From: Cyanobium sp. N.Huapi 1H5 | Lineage (GTDB): Bacteria; Cyanobacteriota; Cyanobacteriia; PCC-6307; Cyanobiaceae | DNA: 64,000 nucleotides | Direction: 5' to 3' | NCBI RefSeq assembly: GCF_024345535.1 | Contig: NZ_JAGQBH010000006.1 | Span: 124,001-188,000, forward strand | Shown: in pieces, positions 43,187 through 53,127 of the stretch | Layout of the letters: each line of letters begins with the position of its first letter | Numbering within the stretch: position 1 is the first letter of the stretch | The notes under the pieces: generated by a model | The model's database searches: none | What the model was told of the DNA's origin: nothing | What the model saw: only the letters and a program-made list of their open reading frames with translations | Position numbers and translations under genes: made by a program

Positions 43187-43236
43187 GCGCCCCTCCCATC
43201 GCCTCCACGACCGTTCCCCCTCCCCCCGCCCGTCCC

Positions 43237-43917
43237 ATGGCCAGCCGCACCCCCCGCTCCGGTCCCGCCGCCACCCCCACGCCGGCCCCGGCCCCCCCGC
43301 CGGCGGCACCGACGTCCGCTCCAGCAGCGGCCGCCGGGGCGGCGACCGCTGGCGGCAGCCCGCCGGCCCTGCCACCGGCGGCGGTGGCCAAGCCAGCGGC
43401 CGTGGCCAAGCCGGCGGACCCCAAGCCGGCGGCAGCCACCCGGGCCCCACGGGCGGCCCGCTCCAGCCCGGCGACCCGGCAGCCGCGCCGGACCACCGCC
43501 AAGGCCGCCGCTCCGGCCAGCCAGCGCTCCAGCGCCTCCAGCCCCAGCCGACGCGGCAGCGGCGGCGCCGGCACCCCCCCCAAGACCCCCACTCCCCGTA
43601 CCCCCTCCATGGCCCCCACCATCCACGGCATCGCCCTCGGTCTGATCGAAACCCGGGGCCTGGTGCCGGCGATCGAGGCGGCGGACGCCATGACCAAGGC
43701 CGCGGAAGTCACCCTGATCGCCCGCGAATTCGTCGGCGGCGGCTACGTCACCGTGATGGTGCGGGGTGAGACCGGCGCCGTGAACGCCGCCGTGCGGGCC
43801 GGCGCCGACGCCTGCGAGCGGGTCGGTGACGGCCTGGTGGCAGCCCACATCATTGCCCGTCCCCACAGCGAGGTGGAGCCGGCCCTGGCAGCCTCCGGCG
43901 TCGGCCGCAGGGGCTGA
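43237..43917 (+). CDS. csoS1E: BMC-H shell protein with long basic N-terminal extension (CsoS1E type)
   Basis: A 226-residue protein. Residues ~126-226 are a BMC domain almost identical to csoS1 (GIALGLIETRGLVPAIEA, FVGGGYVTVMVRGETG). Residues 1-125 are Pro/Ala/Ser-rich with many Lys and Arg and few hydrophobic residues, so probably disordered and positively charged. Matches the csoS1E genes of some Synechococcus. It lies 50 bases after csoS4B. The extension may bind Rubisco or nucleic acid, or decorate one face of the shell. Confidence 0.87.
   Translation: MASRTPRSGPAATPTPAPAPPPAAPTSAPAAAAGAATAGGSPPALPPAAVAKPAAVAKPADPKPAAATRAPRAARSSPATRQPRRTTAKAAAPASQRSSASSPSRRGSGGAGTPPKTPTPRTPSMAPTIHGIALGLIETRGLVPAIEAADAMTKAAEVTLIAREFVGGGYVTVMVRGETGAVNAAVRAGADACERVGDGLVAAHIIARPHSEVEPALAASGVGRRG
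43630..43885 (+). repeat. csoS1-like DNA repeat within csoS1E
   Basis: The BMC-encoding part of csoS1E closely repeats csoS1 (about 36397-36657) at the DNA level, including wobble positions in many codons. A recent duplication or gene conversion between shell genes 7 kb apart is the simplest reading. Confidence 0.7.
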
Positions 43918-43922
43918 TCCCC

Positions 43923-44390
43923 ATGGACGCCGCCCATCCGCGCGTCCTCGGCTACCTGGGCCGCGCGTTGAGTCTGGAGCTGTCCGCCGTGCAGCAGTAC
44001 ATGACCCAGGCCTCCCTCGTGGAGCTCTGGGGTGACACCAGTGCCGCCGAACGGTTCCGCCAGGAGACCGTCGAGGAACTGCGGCATGCGGAGCGGCTGG
44101 TGCAGCGCATGCTGCAGCTGGGGGTGGCGCCCGCCGCCTCCCAGCTCCGGCCGGTGGCCCCTGCCGCCGACCTGGAGGGGCTGCTGCGGCTGAACGCGGC
44201 CCTCGAGGAGGACCTGATCCAGCACTACGGCGAGGCGATGCGCTTCTGCCTGCTGATCGGCGATGGCAACAATGAATCCTTCTTCCGGGCTCTGCGGGAC
44301 GAAGAACAGCAGCATGGGGAAGCGCTCGCCGCCTGGCTCGGCAGCCTTGGTGCCGCCCCGTCCAGGGCCCTGCAACGGGCCACCTTCTGA
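43923..44390 (+). CDS. Ferritin-like diiron protein (bacterioferritin type) in the cso cluster
   Basis: A 155-residue four-helix ferritin-like protein. Iron-ligand motifs are Glu in LSLELSAVQQY, ExxH in EELRHAERL, Glu in EEDLIQHYGEA and ExxH in DEEQQHGEAL. The start lies five bases after csoS1E, so it is probably co-transcribed. Bacterioferritin-like genes are known beside alpha-carboxysome operons; whether this one stores iron, handles peroxide or acts on the carboxysome is unknown. Confidence 0.85.
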   Translation: MDAAHPRVLGYLGRALSLELSAVQQYMTQASLVELWGDTSAAERFRQETVEELRHAERLVQRMLQLGVAPAASQLRPVAPAADLEGLLRLNAALEEDLIQHYGEAMRFCLLIGDGNNESFFRALRDEEQQHGEALAAWLGSLGAAPSRALQRATF

Positions 44391-44404
44391 GGTCCCTCCC
44401 CCCC

Positions 44405-46249
44405 TTGCCGGACACCCTTCCCCTGTCGATCCAGCTCAGCTGGCTGATTCCCCTCTACGGGTTCAGCGGCATGCTGCTGTCGCTGCCCTGGGCGGCGGGC
44501 TGGATCAAGCGCAACGGCCCCCGTCCGGCCGCCTACCTCAATCTCCTGGTCACTCTGCTGGCGGTGCTGCACGGCAGCCTGGTGCTGCGCGCCGTGCTGG
44601 CCCTCGGCCCCCAGCACCTCGACATCGCCTGGTTCTCGGCCGCCGATCTGGATCTGCGCATCGGCTTCGACCTGTCGCTCACCAACCTGGCGGCCCTGGA
44701 GCTGGTGACCGGCCTGAGCCTGGTGGGGCAGGTGTTCGCCCTGGGCTACCTCGATAAGGAGTGGTCCCTGGCCCGCTTCTATGCCCTGGTGGGCTTCTTC
44801 GAGGGGGCCATGGCCGGGGTGGTGCTGAGCAGCAACCTGTTCATGAGCTATTTCCTGCTGGAGATGCTCACCCTCTCCACCTACCTGCTGGTGGGCTTCT
44901 GGTACGCCCAGCCACTGGTGGTGACCGCCGCCCGCGATGCCTTCCTCACCAAGCGGGTGGGCGATGTGCTGCTGCTGATGGGGGTGGTGACGCTGTCGGC
45001 CTGGGCCGGATCGCTGGAGTTCAACGACCTCTATGCCTGGTCGGCCAATGAAACCCTGCCGGCCCTGGGAGCCACCCTGCTGGGGCTGGCCCTGATCGCC
45101 GGCCCGATGGGCAAGTGCGCCCAGTTCCCGATGCACCTCTGGCTGGATGAGGCGATGGAGGGTCCGAATCCGGCCTCGATCCTGCGCAATTCGGTGGTGG
45201 TGACCTGCGGCGCCGTGGTGCTGCTCAAGGTGATGCCGCTGCTGCTGATCTCGCCGGTGGCCATCGACGTGCTGCTGGCGGTGGGCACCATCAGTGCCCT
45301 CGGCGGCGCCCTGGTGGCCATCTCCCAGGTCGACCTCAAGCGGGCCTGCTCCTACTCCACCACCTCCTATCTGGGCCTGGTGTTCATCGCCATCGCCCTG
45401 CAGCAGCCCTTCATCGCCCTGCTGCTGCTGTTCTCCCATGCCCTGGCCAAGGCCGTGCTGTTCATGAGCGTCGGCAGCGTCATCGCCACCACCAACTGCC
45501 AGGACCTCACCGAACTGGGCGGCCTCGGCTCCCGCATGCCCGCCACCACCACCGGCTTCCTGGTGGGGGCCGCCGGCCTCACCGGCCTGCTTCCCCTCGG
45601 CTGCTTCTGGAGCTTCGGGCTGATGGTGGAGGGTCTGGGCTCCCGGGCCCCGTTCTTCGCCGCCGTGGTGCTGCTCACCAACGCCCTGACGGCCCTCAAC
45701 CTCACCCGGGTCTACCGCCAGGTGTTCCTGGGCGCACCCCACCCCAAGACCCGGCGGACGCCGGAGGTGAACTGGCTGATGGCCCTGCCCATGGTCACGG
45801 TCGCGGTGCTGGTGCTGGTGACGCCCCTGGTCATGGCCCGCATCGACCGGGTTCCCGGCATCGGTGCCTTCTCGGGCGGCACCGCCCTGGCCCTGGTGGG
45901 CAGCGGTCTGGCCGGCCTGCTGGTCGGCAGCCTGGTCCCCCTGGACACCTTCTGGTCCCGCTCGGTGCTGCGGCCCCTGCGGGTCCTGCAGGACCTGCTC
46001 GCCTTCGACTTCTACACCGACCGCATCTACCGGGCCACGATCGTGGCCTTCGTGGCCGGCCTGGCCCGGATCACCAACGGCTTCGACCAGCTGGTGGTCA
46101 ACGGCATGGTCAACCGCATCGCCGCCGTCTCGATGGGCTCGGCCGAGAGCCTCAAGCTGGGGGTGAGCGGCCGGCTGCAGACCTACGTCTTCACCGTGGT
46201 GGCCGCGATCGTGCTGCTGGTCGGCAGTCTCTCCTGGCTGGGGGGCTGA
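44405..46249 (+). CDS. ndhF4: NDH-1 subunit NdhF of the CO2-uptake complex
   Basis: A 614-residue NuoL/NdhF-type proton-pump subunit with many membrane helices, from a TTG start. Typical features are LEMLTLSTYLLVGFW, the FPMHLWLDEAMEGPNPAS loop and a discontinuous helix with Lys (HALAKAVLFMSVGSV). Directly followed by ndhD4 and cupB, so it belongs to a CO2-hydrating NDH-1 complex, low-affinity (NDH-1MS') type. It energises CO2 conversion to bicarbonate at the thylakoid. Confidence 0.92.
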   Translation: MPDTLPLSIQLSWLIPLYGFSGMLLSLPWAAGWIKRNGPRPAAYLNLLVTLLAVLHGSLVLRAVLALGPQHLDIAWFSAADLDLRIGFDLSLTNLAALELVTGLSLVGQVFALGYLDKEWSLARFYALVGFFEGAMAGVVLSSNLFMSYFLLEMLTLSTYLLVGFWYAQPLVVTAARDAFLTKRVGDVLLLMGVVTLSAWAGSLEFNDLYAWSANETLPALGATLLGLALIAGPMGKCAQFPMHLWLDEAMEGPNPASILRNSVVVTCGAVVLLKVMPLLLISPVAIDVLLAVGTISALGGALVAISQVDLKRACSYSTTSYLGLVFIAIALQQPFIALLLLFSHALAKAVLFMSVGSVIATTNCQDLTELGGLGSRMPATTTGFLVGAAGLTGLLPLGCFWSFGLMVEGLGSRAPFFAAVVLLTNALTALNLTRVYRQVFLGAPHPKTRRTPEVNWLMALPMVTVAVLVLVTPLVMARIDRVPGIGAFSGGTALALVGSGLAGLLVGSLVPLDTFWSRSVLRPLRVLQDLLAFDFYTDRIYRATIVAFVAGLARITNGFDQLVVNGMVNRIAAVSMGSAESLKLGVSGRLQTYVFTVVAAIVLLVGSLSWLGG

Positions 46250-46256
46250 TCGGACG

Positions 46257-47789
46257 ATGCTGAGTGCCCTGCTGCTGATTCCCTTCTTCGGCGCCCTCGG
46301 CCTGCTCTGCTGGCCGGGCGAACTGGCCACCGAGCGCATCCGCCGCGCCGCCCTGGCCCTGCTGGGCCTGCAGCTGCTCTGGAGCCTTCGGGTGCTGCTG
46401 GCCTTCGACCCCGGCCAGGCGGGCCTGCAGCTGCAGGAGTCCTTCGCCTGGGTCGACAGCATCGGCCTCGACTACCGCCTGGGCGTCGATGGCCTGGCCA
46501 TGCCCCTGGTGCTGGTCAACGCCGCCCTCACCCTGGTGTCGGGGATCTGCACCCGCGACCTCAGCCAGCGCCCCCGGCTCTACTTCGCCCTGCTGCTGAC
46601 GATCAGCGGCGCCGTCAACGGGGCGTTCCTGTCCGAAAACCTGCTGCTGTTCTTCCTCTTCTACGAGCTGGAGCTGATTCCCCTCTGGCTGCTGATCTCC
46701 ATCTGGGGCGGCGCCAACCGGGGCTACGCCGCCACCAAGTTCCTGATCTTCACGGCCGTGTCCGGGGTGCTGATCCTGGGGGCCTTCCTCGGCCTCTCCC
46801 TGTTCACCGGCCAGGCGGATTTCAGCATCAACCCCGTCACCACCGCCCAGCTGGGCATGGGCACCCAGCTGGCGCTGCTGGGGGCGCTGCTGATCGGCTT
46901 CGCCATCAAGATTCCCCTGGTGCCGTTCCACACCTGGCTGCCCGACGCCCACACCGAGGCCTCCACGCCCGTGTCCGTGCTGCTGGCGGGCGTGCTTCTG
47001 AAACTGGGCACCTACGGTCTGCTGCGCTTCTGCCTGGGGATGTTCCCCGAGGCCTGGGCCCTGCTCGCCCCCTGGCTGGCGGGCTGGGCGGCGGTGTCGG
47101 TGCTGTACGGCTCCCTGGCCGCCATCGCCCAGCGGGACATGAAGCGGATGGTGGCCTACAGCTCGGTGGGCCACATGGGCTACATCCTGCTGGCGGCAGC
47201 GGCCGCCACCCCGGTCAGCATGCTGGGGGCCGTCTTCCAGATGGTCAGCCACGGGCTGATCTCCGCCCTGCTGTTCCTGCTGGTGGGCATCGTCTACCGC
47301 AAGACCCGCACCCGGGACCTGGAGGTGCTGCGCGGCCTGCTCAACCCCGAGCGGGGCCTGCCGTTCACCGGCACCCTGATGATCCTGGGGGTGATGGCCA
47401 GCGCCGGCATGCCCGGCATGGCGGGCTTCATCTCCGAATTCCTGGTGTTCCGCGGCAGCCTGGCCGCCTTCCCCGTGGCCACCCTGCTGTGCATGGTGGG
47501 CTCCGGTCTGACGGCGGTGTACTTCCTGCTGCTCGTCAACCGGGCCTTCTTCGGCCGCCTGGCGGTGACCCCCCCGAGCGGCGATCCGGTGGCGGACTCC
47601 CGCCTGGAGGTGCGCCTGCCGGCGGTGGCCCTGCGGGAAACCCTGCCCGCCCTGGCCCTGGCCAGCGGCGTGGTGGCCCTGGGGGTGCTGCCCTTCGGCC
47701 TGGGCCGCCTCAGTGAACAGGCTACCACCGCCATGGCCCAGCTGCCGGCGCTGGTGGCGGCCCTCCAAGGCGGAGGTCTGGTGTCATGA
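46257..47789 (+). CDS. ndhD4: NDH-1 subunit NdhD of the CO2-uptake complex
   Basis: A 510-residue NuoM/NdhD-type antiporter-like subunit. Recognised from FFLFYELELIPLWLLISIWGG, FHTWLPDAHTEASTPVSVLLAG, KRMVAYSSVGHMGYILLA and FQMVSHGLISALLFLLVG. Its numbering as D4 is inferred from the neighbouring ndhF4 and cupB. The stop overlaps the cupB start by four bases. Confidence 0.93.
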   Translation: MLSALLLIPFFGALGLLCWPGELATERIRRAALALLGLQLLWSLRVLLAFDPGQAGLQLQESFAWVDSIGLDYRLGVDGLAMPLVLVNAALTLVSGICTRDLSQRPRLYFALLLTISGAVNGAFLSENLLLFFLFYELELIPLWLLISIWGGANRGYAATKFLIFTAVSGVLILGAFLGLSLFTGQADFSINPVTTAQLGMGTQLALLGALLIGFAIKIPLVPFHTWLPDAHTEASTPVSVLLAGVLLKLGTYGLLRFCLGMFPEAWALLAPWLAGWAAVSVLYGSLAAIAQRDMKRMVAYSSVGHMGYILLAAAAATPVSMLGAVFQMVSHGLISALLFLLVGIVYRKTRTRDLEVLRGLLNPERGLPFTGTLMILGVMASAGMPGMAGFISEFLVFRGSLAAFPVATLLCMVGSGLTAVYFLLLVNRAFFGRLAVTPPSGDPVADSRLEVRLPAVALRETLPALALASGVVALGVLPFGLGRLSEQATTAMAQLPALVAALQGGGLVS

Positions 47790-48946
47790 GACCGATCCCC
47801 CGCTCCCCCAAACCGCCCCTCACCTACGCCGGGGGCCGCCCCACCAGCGGCGATCTGGTGGAGACCCTGCTGGCCGGCCACACCCTGCTGGCCGAGTCCC
47901 CCGATCACCTGTTCCAGGTGGTGGACGTGCTGGAGAGCTACGGCGAGGTGCTGGATGCCTACAGCATCAATCTCATCTACCAGGCCGAGAAGCAGTTCCT
48001 GAACCCCTTCCCGGTGTTCCGCTTCCTCGACGGCGACCTCAGCCCGGCGAAGATCTGGCGCCACCTGCTGCACGACCGGATCAACTTCGAGTATGCCGAG
48101 TACTGCCAGAAGGCGATGCTCTGGCACGGCACCGGCGGCCTCGACGCCTACCTCGACAGCGAGGCGTTCGCCGCCAACTGCGCCGCCATCGTCGCCCGCA
48201 AGACCCGGCGCGACCCGCTGCTGGCGGCGCTCAACCCCCTGTTCCCCCAGTTCCTGTGCGAACTGATCCGCTCGGCCGCCACCACCCATGCCCTGGGCCA
48301 GTTCTGGCGGGTGATGAGCGATCTGTTCCTGGATCTGGCGCGGGCCGAGCGGGACGGGCGCGTCGACTCGATCGCCTCGGTGGTGACGTTCATCAAGGAG
48401 GGCCTGGTGGCGGCGGCCGGGGCGCCGATCACCTACGCGGTGGAGATCGGCGGCACCTCCTTCTGGGTGCTTCCCCCCGAGGCCGGTCTCACCTTCCTGG
48501 GGGATGTGGCCGTGCCCTACGTGGAGGCGGTGTTCCTGCGCGGCACCCCGTTCCTCGGCACCGTTTCGTTCAACGCCCAGGCCCAGCAGATCTCCCCCGA
48601 CCAGGCCCAGTTCATGTATGGCGCCCTCTACGCCGACCCGCTGCCCACCATGGGATCGGGCATCCCCCCCAGCCTGCTGATGCAGGACATGTACCGCCAC
48701 CTCCCCGAACGGCTGCGCCACCACTATCTGGCCGGCATCCGCAGCGACGGGGACATGCGGGTGAAGATCTGCATGAGTTTCCAGAAGGCGATGTTCTGCG
48801 TCACCAACGCCGCCATCGCCGGCACCTTCCCCCACCCGCTCTCGACCCAGGCGCCGGCGGAACAGGCGGCCAACCGGGCCCATGCCGCCGCCTGGGCCGC
48901 CCGCCTCTGCGTGGCCCGCACCGACTGCCTCGACGATCCGGGCTGA
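47786..48946 (+). CDS. cupB: CO2-hydration protein CupB/ChpX
   Basis: A 386-residue member of the Cup/Chp family, which couples NDH-1 complexes to CO2 hydration. It has SPDHLFQVVDVLESYGEVLD, HDRINFEYAEYCQKAMLWHGTGG, LCELIRSAATTHALGQFWRVM and a His/Cys-bearing C-terminal third. The paralogue type (CupB rather than CupA) follows from linkage to ndhF4-ndhD4 in the alpha-cyanobacterial order. It acts at the cytoplasmic face of thylakoids. Confidence 0.92.
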   Translation: MRPIPRSPKPPLTYAGGRPTSGDLVETLLAGHTLLAESPDHLFQVVDVLESYGEVLDAYSINLIYQAEKQFLNPFPVFRFLDGDLSPAKIWRHLLHDRINFEYAEYCQKAMLWHGTGGLDAYLDSEAFAANCAAIVARKTRRDPLLAALNPLFPQFLCELIRSAATTHALGQFWRVMSDLFLDLARAERDGRVDSIASVVTFIKEGLVAAAGAPITYAVEIGGTSFWVLPPEAGLTFLGDVAVPYVEAVFLRGTPFLGTVSFNAQAQQISPDQAQFMYGALYADPLPTMGSGIPPSLLMQDMYRHLPERLRHHYLAGIRSDGDMRVKICMSFQKAMFCVTNAAIAGTFPHPLSTQAPAEQAANRAHAAAWAARLCVARTDCLDDPG

Positions 48947-48961
48947 TCTAGGGTCGGACCC

Positions 48962-49207
48962 ATGGATCAGCCCTGGACCCGTCGGCCCCGACCCGATCGG
49001 CTTGAGCGCCGCATCGAGTTCGACGACTACGAAAGCACCCGCGTCTTCCTGGAGCGCCTGAACGGACTCTCGGAGCAGGAGGGTCGCTTCCCCGACATCA
49101 GCTTCGGCCGCACCTACGTGAACCTCACCGTGCGCGCCGAAGCCGACGAGGACCCCATCGGCGAACCGGAGGAGACCTTCGCGCAGGCCATCGATGGTCT
49201 CCTCTGA
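48962..49207 (+). CDS. acRAF: Rubisco assembly factor with degenerate pterin-carbinolamine dehydratase fold
   Basis: An 81-residue protein with a PCD-like fold ([38 protein letters not shown]) but without the catalytic His-His-Pro motif of real dehydratases; the matching place reads GRFPDISFG. Such proteins beside alpha-carboxysome genes act as a Rubisco assembly chaperone (acRAF). The start is 15 bases after cupB; the end overlaps cbbX by 14 bases. Confidence 0.88.
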   Translation: MDQPWTRRPRPDRLERRIEFDDYESTRVFLERLNGLSEQEGRFPDISFGRTYVNLTVRAEADEDPIGEPEETFAQAIDGLL

Positions 49208-50153
49208 GGGCGCCGCTTCCGACGGGGGGGACGGCCCCTCGCCGCCGGAGACGACGCTGGTGGATCTGCGGGCGGCCTACGACGCCGCCGGCATCAAGGA
49301 GGTGCTCGACCAGCTCGACCGGGAACTGATCGGTCTGCGGCCGGTGAAGGCCCGCATCCGGGAGATCGCCGCCCTGCTGGTGATCAACCGGGCCCGCACC
49401 CAGGTGGGCCTCGACACGGCCCCCCCCAGCCTGCACATGTCGTTCACCGGCCGCCCCGGCACCGGCAAGACGACCGTGGCGGAGCGGATGTCGAAGATCC
49501 TGCACGGCCTCGGCTACGTCCGCAAGGGCCATGTGGTGACGGCCACCCGCGACGATCTGGTGGGCCAGTACATCGGCCACACCGCCCCCAAGACCCGGGA
49601 GATGCTCAAGAAGGCGATGGGCGGCGTGCTGTTCATCGATGAGGCCTACTACCTCTACCGGCCGGAGAACGAGCGGGACTACGGCGCCGAGGCGATCGAG
49701 ATCCTGCTGCAGGTGATGGAGAACAACCGCAACGACCTGGTGGTGATCTTCGCGGGCTACAAGGAGCGGATGGACGTCTTCTACCAGAGCAATCCGGGCC
49801 TCTCCTCGCGGGTGGCCAACCACATCGACTTTCCCGATTACACCGCCACCGAGCTCCTGGCGATCGCCCAGCTGATCCTGGCGGCGGAGAACTACCGCTT
49901 CAGCCCCGAAGCTTCCGCCGCCTTCGCCGAGTACATCCAGCGCCGCATGCAGCTGCCCTTCTTCGCCAATGCCCGCTCGATCCGCAACGCCATCGACCGC
50001 TCCCGCATGCGCCAGGCCAACCGCCTGTTCAGCGGCATGGGCCGGGCCCTGACCAAGACCGACCTGATGACGATCGAGGCGGAGGACATCACCGCCAGCC
50101 GGGTGTTCCACGGGGAAGTGGAAGGGCTGGATCCGGCGCTTCCGCTCTCCTGA
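49194..50153 (+). CDS. cbbX: Rubisco activase of the CbbX type
   Basis: A 319-residue AAA+ ATPase that releases inhibitory sugar phosphates from Rubisco by pulling on the large-subunit C-terminus. Walker A is GRPGTGKTT, Walker [12 protein letters not shown], and the sensor/arginine-finger regions ([10 protein letters not shown]) are present. N-terminus (~20 residues) is variable. It closes the cso/CO2-uptake cluster and overlaps acRAF by 14 bases, linking assembly and repair of Rubisco in one transcript. Confidence 0.95.
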   Translation: MVSSEGAASDGGDGPSPPETTLVDLRAAYDAAGIKEVLDQLDRELIGLRPVKARIREIAALLVINRARTQVGLDTAPPSLHMSFTGRPGTGKTTVAERMSKILHGLGYVRKGHVVTATRDDLVGQYIGHTAPKTREMLKKAMGGVLFIDEAYYLYRPENERDYGAEAIEILLQVMENNRNDLVVIFAGYKERMDVFYQSNPGLSSRVANHIDFPDYTATELLAIAQLILAAENYRFSPEASAAFAEYIQRRMQLPFFANARSIRNAIDRSRMRQANRLFSGMGRALTKTDLMTIEAEDITASRVFHGEVEGLDPALPLS

Positions 50154-50454
50154 ACAGAGCGACCGACCTGCCCAGGCATCCGACCGGGGGCAGCAACGCA
50201 GAATTCAGGTAATTTTCCCTATAGACTCAGGCTCATCCAAGTGACAGGAGTCATGCCCTGCCAAGACCGAAGGCGCTGCCATCGCCATGGAAGGGGCGCT
50301 GTCAGGCCGGTTGATCTCCAGATCGTGTCGATCCAGGAATCAACGATCTAAGCCTCGTTGACGCATTCCCGTGCCATCAGTCCGCTGACTTTTCAGACAT
50401 CCACAGGCGATTCAACGATCAAACTGATTTCTCGGCACGCCGGCATCTAGTTCC
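50154..50454. other. AT-richer intergenic region after cbbX
   Basis: A 301-base gap with visibly lower GC than its left neighbour. It contains imperfect CTGCCC/GGGCAG arms (around 50170-50195), a TATAGACT string at 50220 that could be part of a promoter, and one sequence ATCCACAGG near 50398 matching a DnaA-box core only partly. No gene, no tRNA and no clear repeat was found. Confidence 0.5.
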
Positions 50455-51593
50455 ATGGGAGACAACAGGCTTCACATCGTCCTCTTCTGGTTCATGGATG
50501 ACTGGGGGCAATACGGACGCTCCTACGAGATGATCGCGCAGCAACTGTCCCGCCAGAAAGAGGTGGCTCACGTGCTGTGTGTTCTGCAGCCAGACCAACC
50601 AATCCCTGTCAGGACACGACCGCCCCTTCACATTCACCAATGGAAGCCGAATCTGAAGGTTGTGGTACCAAGGCAACAGATACTCAAGCCAGGTTTCAAG
50701 CCGGCCAAAGTTCGTGAATGGGTCAATGGAAGGCTAGGTGATGCCTCTCTAAAGCTGATTCTCAAACTGCATGGCTACAATCGCAACAACACGATCATGT
50801 GGCTTTTCCCGCCCCACCCCTATGCCGATCGACTTCGAAGATTTGTTCCCCATCGTCATTTGATAACGCATATTCTCGACAACAACGCCCTGTTGCGAGA
50901 CGCCACCGAGGAGTTGCGCCACACGGTCGATGCTCAATACAGAGAGCTGGCACGGCAATCGGATCAGATCTTTGTCAATTCCGCACTTAACCTTGAGATG
51001 TTCAGTGCCATCCATCCAAAGGTCCGCTGCTTTGAAAGTGCCGTAGACCCTGTCTTTTTTGACGTCAACCGTAGACGCACTAAGGCTGTCAGGCTTGCCT
51101 ATCTTGGCTGGGTAACGGAGAGAACGGATGTCGCGCTGCTTGAGCAGGTTGCCGATGCGAATGAAAACTGGCAACTCCAGATCGCTGCCCCCGACCATCC
51201 CGCATCAAGGGAACGCCTGAGGGCATTGATGACGAGGCCAAACGTCACATGGATCAGGGATCTTCCTTACGCACAGGCTCCAGGATTCCTGGGGAGTGCC
51301 GATATCGGCCTCATCCCCCACCTTGACACGCCATACAGCCGCAGCATGAGTCCGCTGAAATTGTTCCAGTATCTCGCTGCAGGTTTACCGGTGGTGAGTA
51401 CCAGGGTTTCCGGAATTGATCATTGGAAAGACCTGGTCCTGATTGCGTCAACCAGGGAAGAGTTCCTGCAACACATTCACACTGCGATCAGCCTCACCAA
51501 CCCGGAGGCCACCCGATGGCGCGTGGAGGCCATGCGCAAGCAAACCTGGTCTCACCGGGTCAAGGCGATGCTGAAGGAGATCCCAACCCTCAC

Positions 51594-51597
<4 letters not shown>
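50455..51597 (+). CDS. Glycosyltransferase, GT-B fold, probably acquired
   Basis: A 380-residue GT-B-fold protein. The C-terminal domain has [17 protein letters not shown] and [26 protein letters not shown], then [22 protein letters not shown], the nucleotide-sugar-binding Glu-less variant of the GT4 motif. The N-terminus lacks an obvious membrane anchor. Two 60-base rows counted by hand (50641-50700 and 51001-51060) are each 48% GC, against 63% in a cbbX row, so the gene probably entered by transfer. Sugar and acceptor unknown; likely envelope polysaccharide. Confidence 0.8.
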
Positions 51598-53036
<1,439 letters not shown>

Positions 53037-53127
53037 CAGGAGCCCACGACGCGATGGCCGAATATAGGCATCCCCGGCCCGGAGGTTCGTCTTTAATGAA
53101 TCCTTCAGCGCCGACCTCCCACCTCCG

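Noticed and set aside
50396-50405. ATCCACAG resembling a DnaA box near dnaA, possible origin
   Set aside because: Only one partial match, no cluster of boxes and no strong AT-rich unwinding region were seen. Not enough for an origin call.
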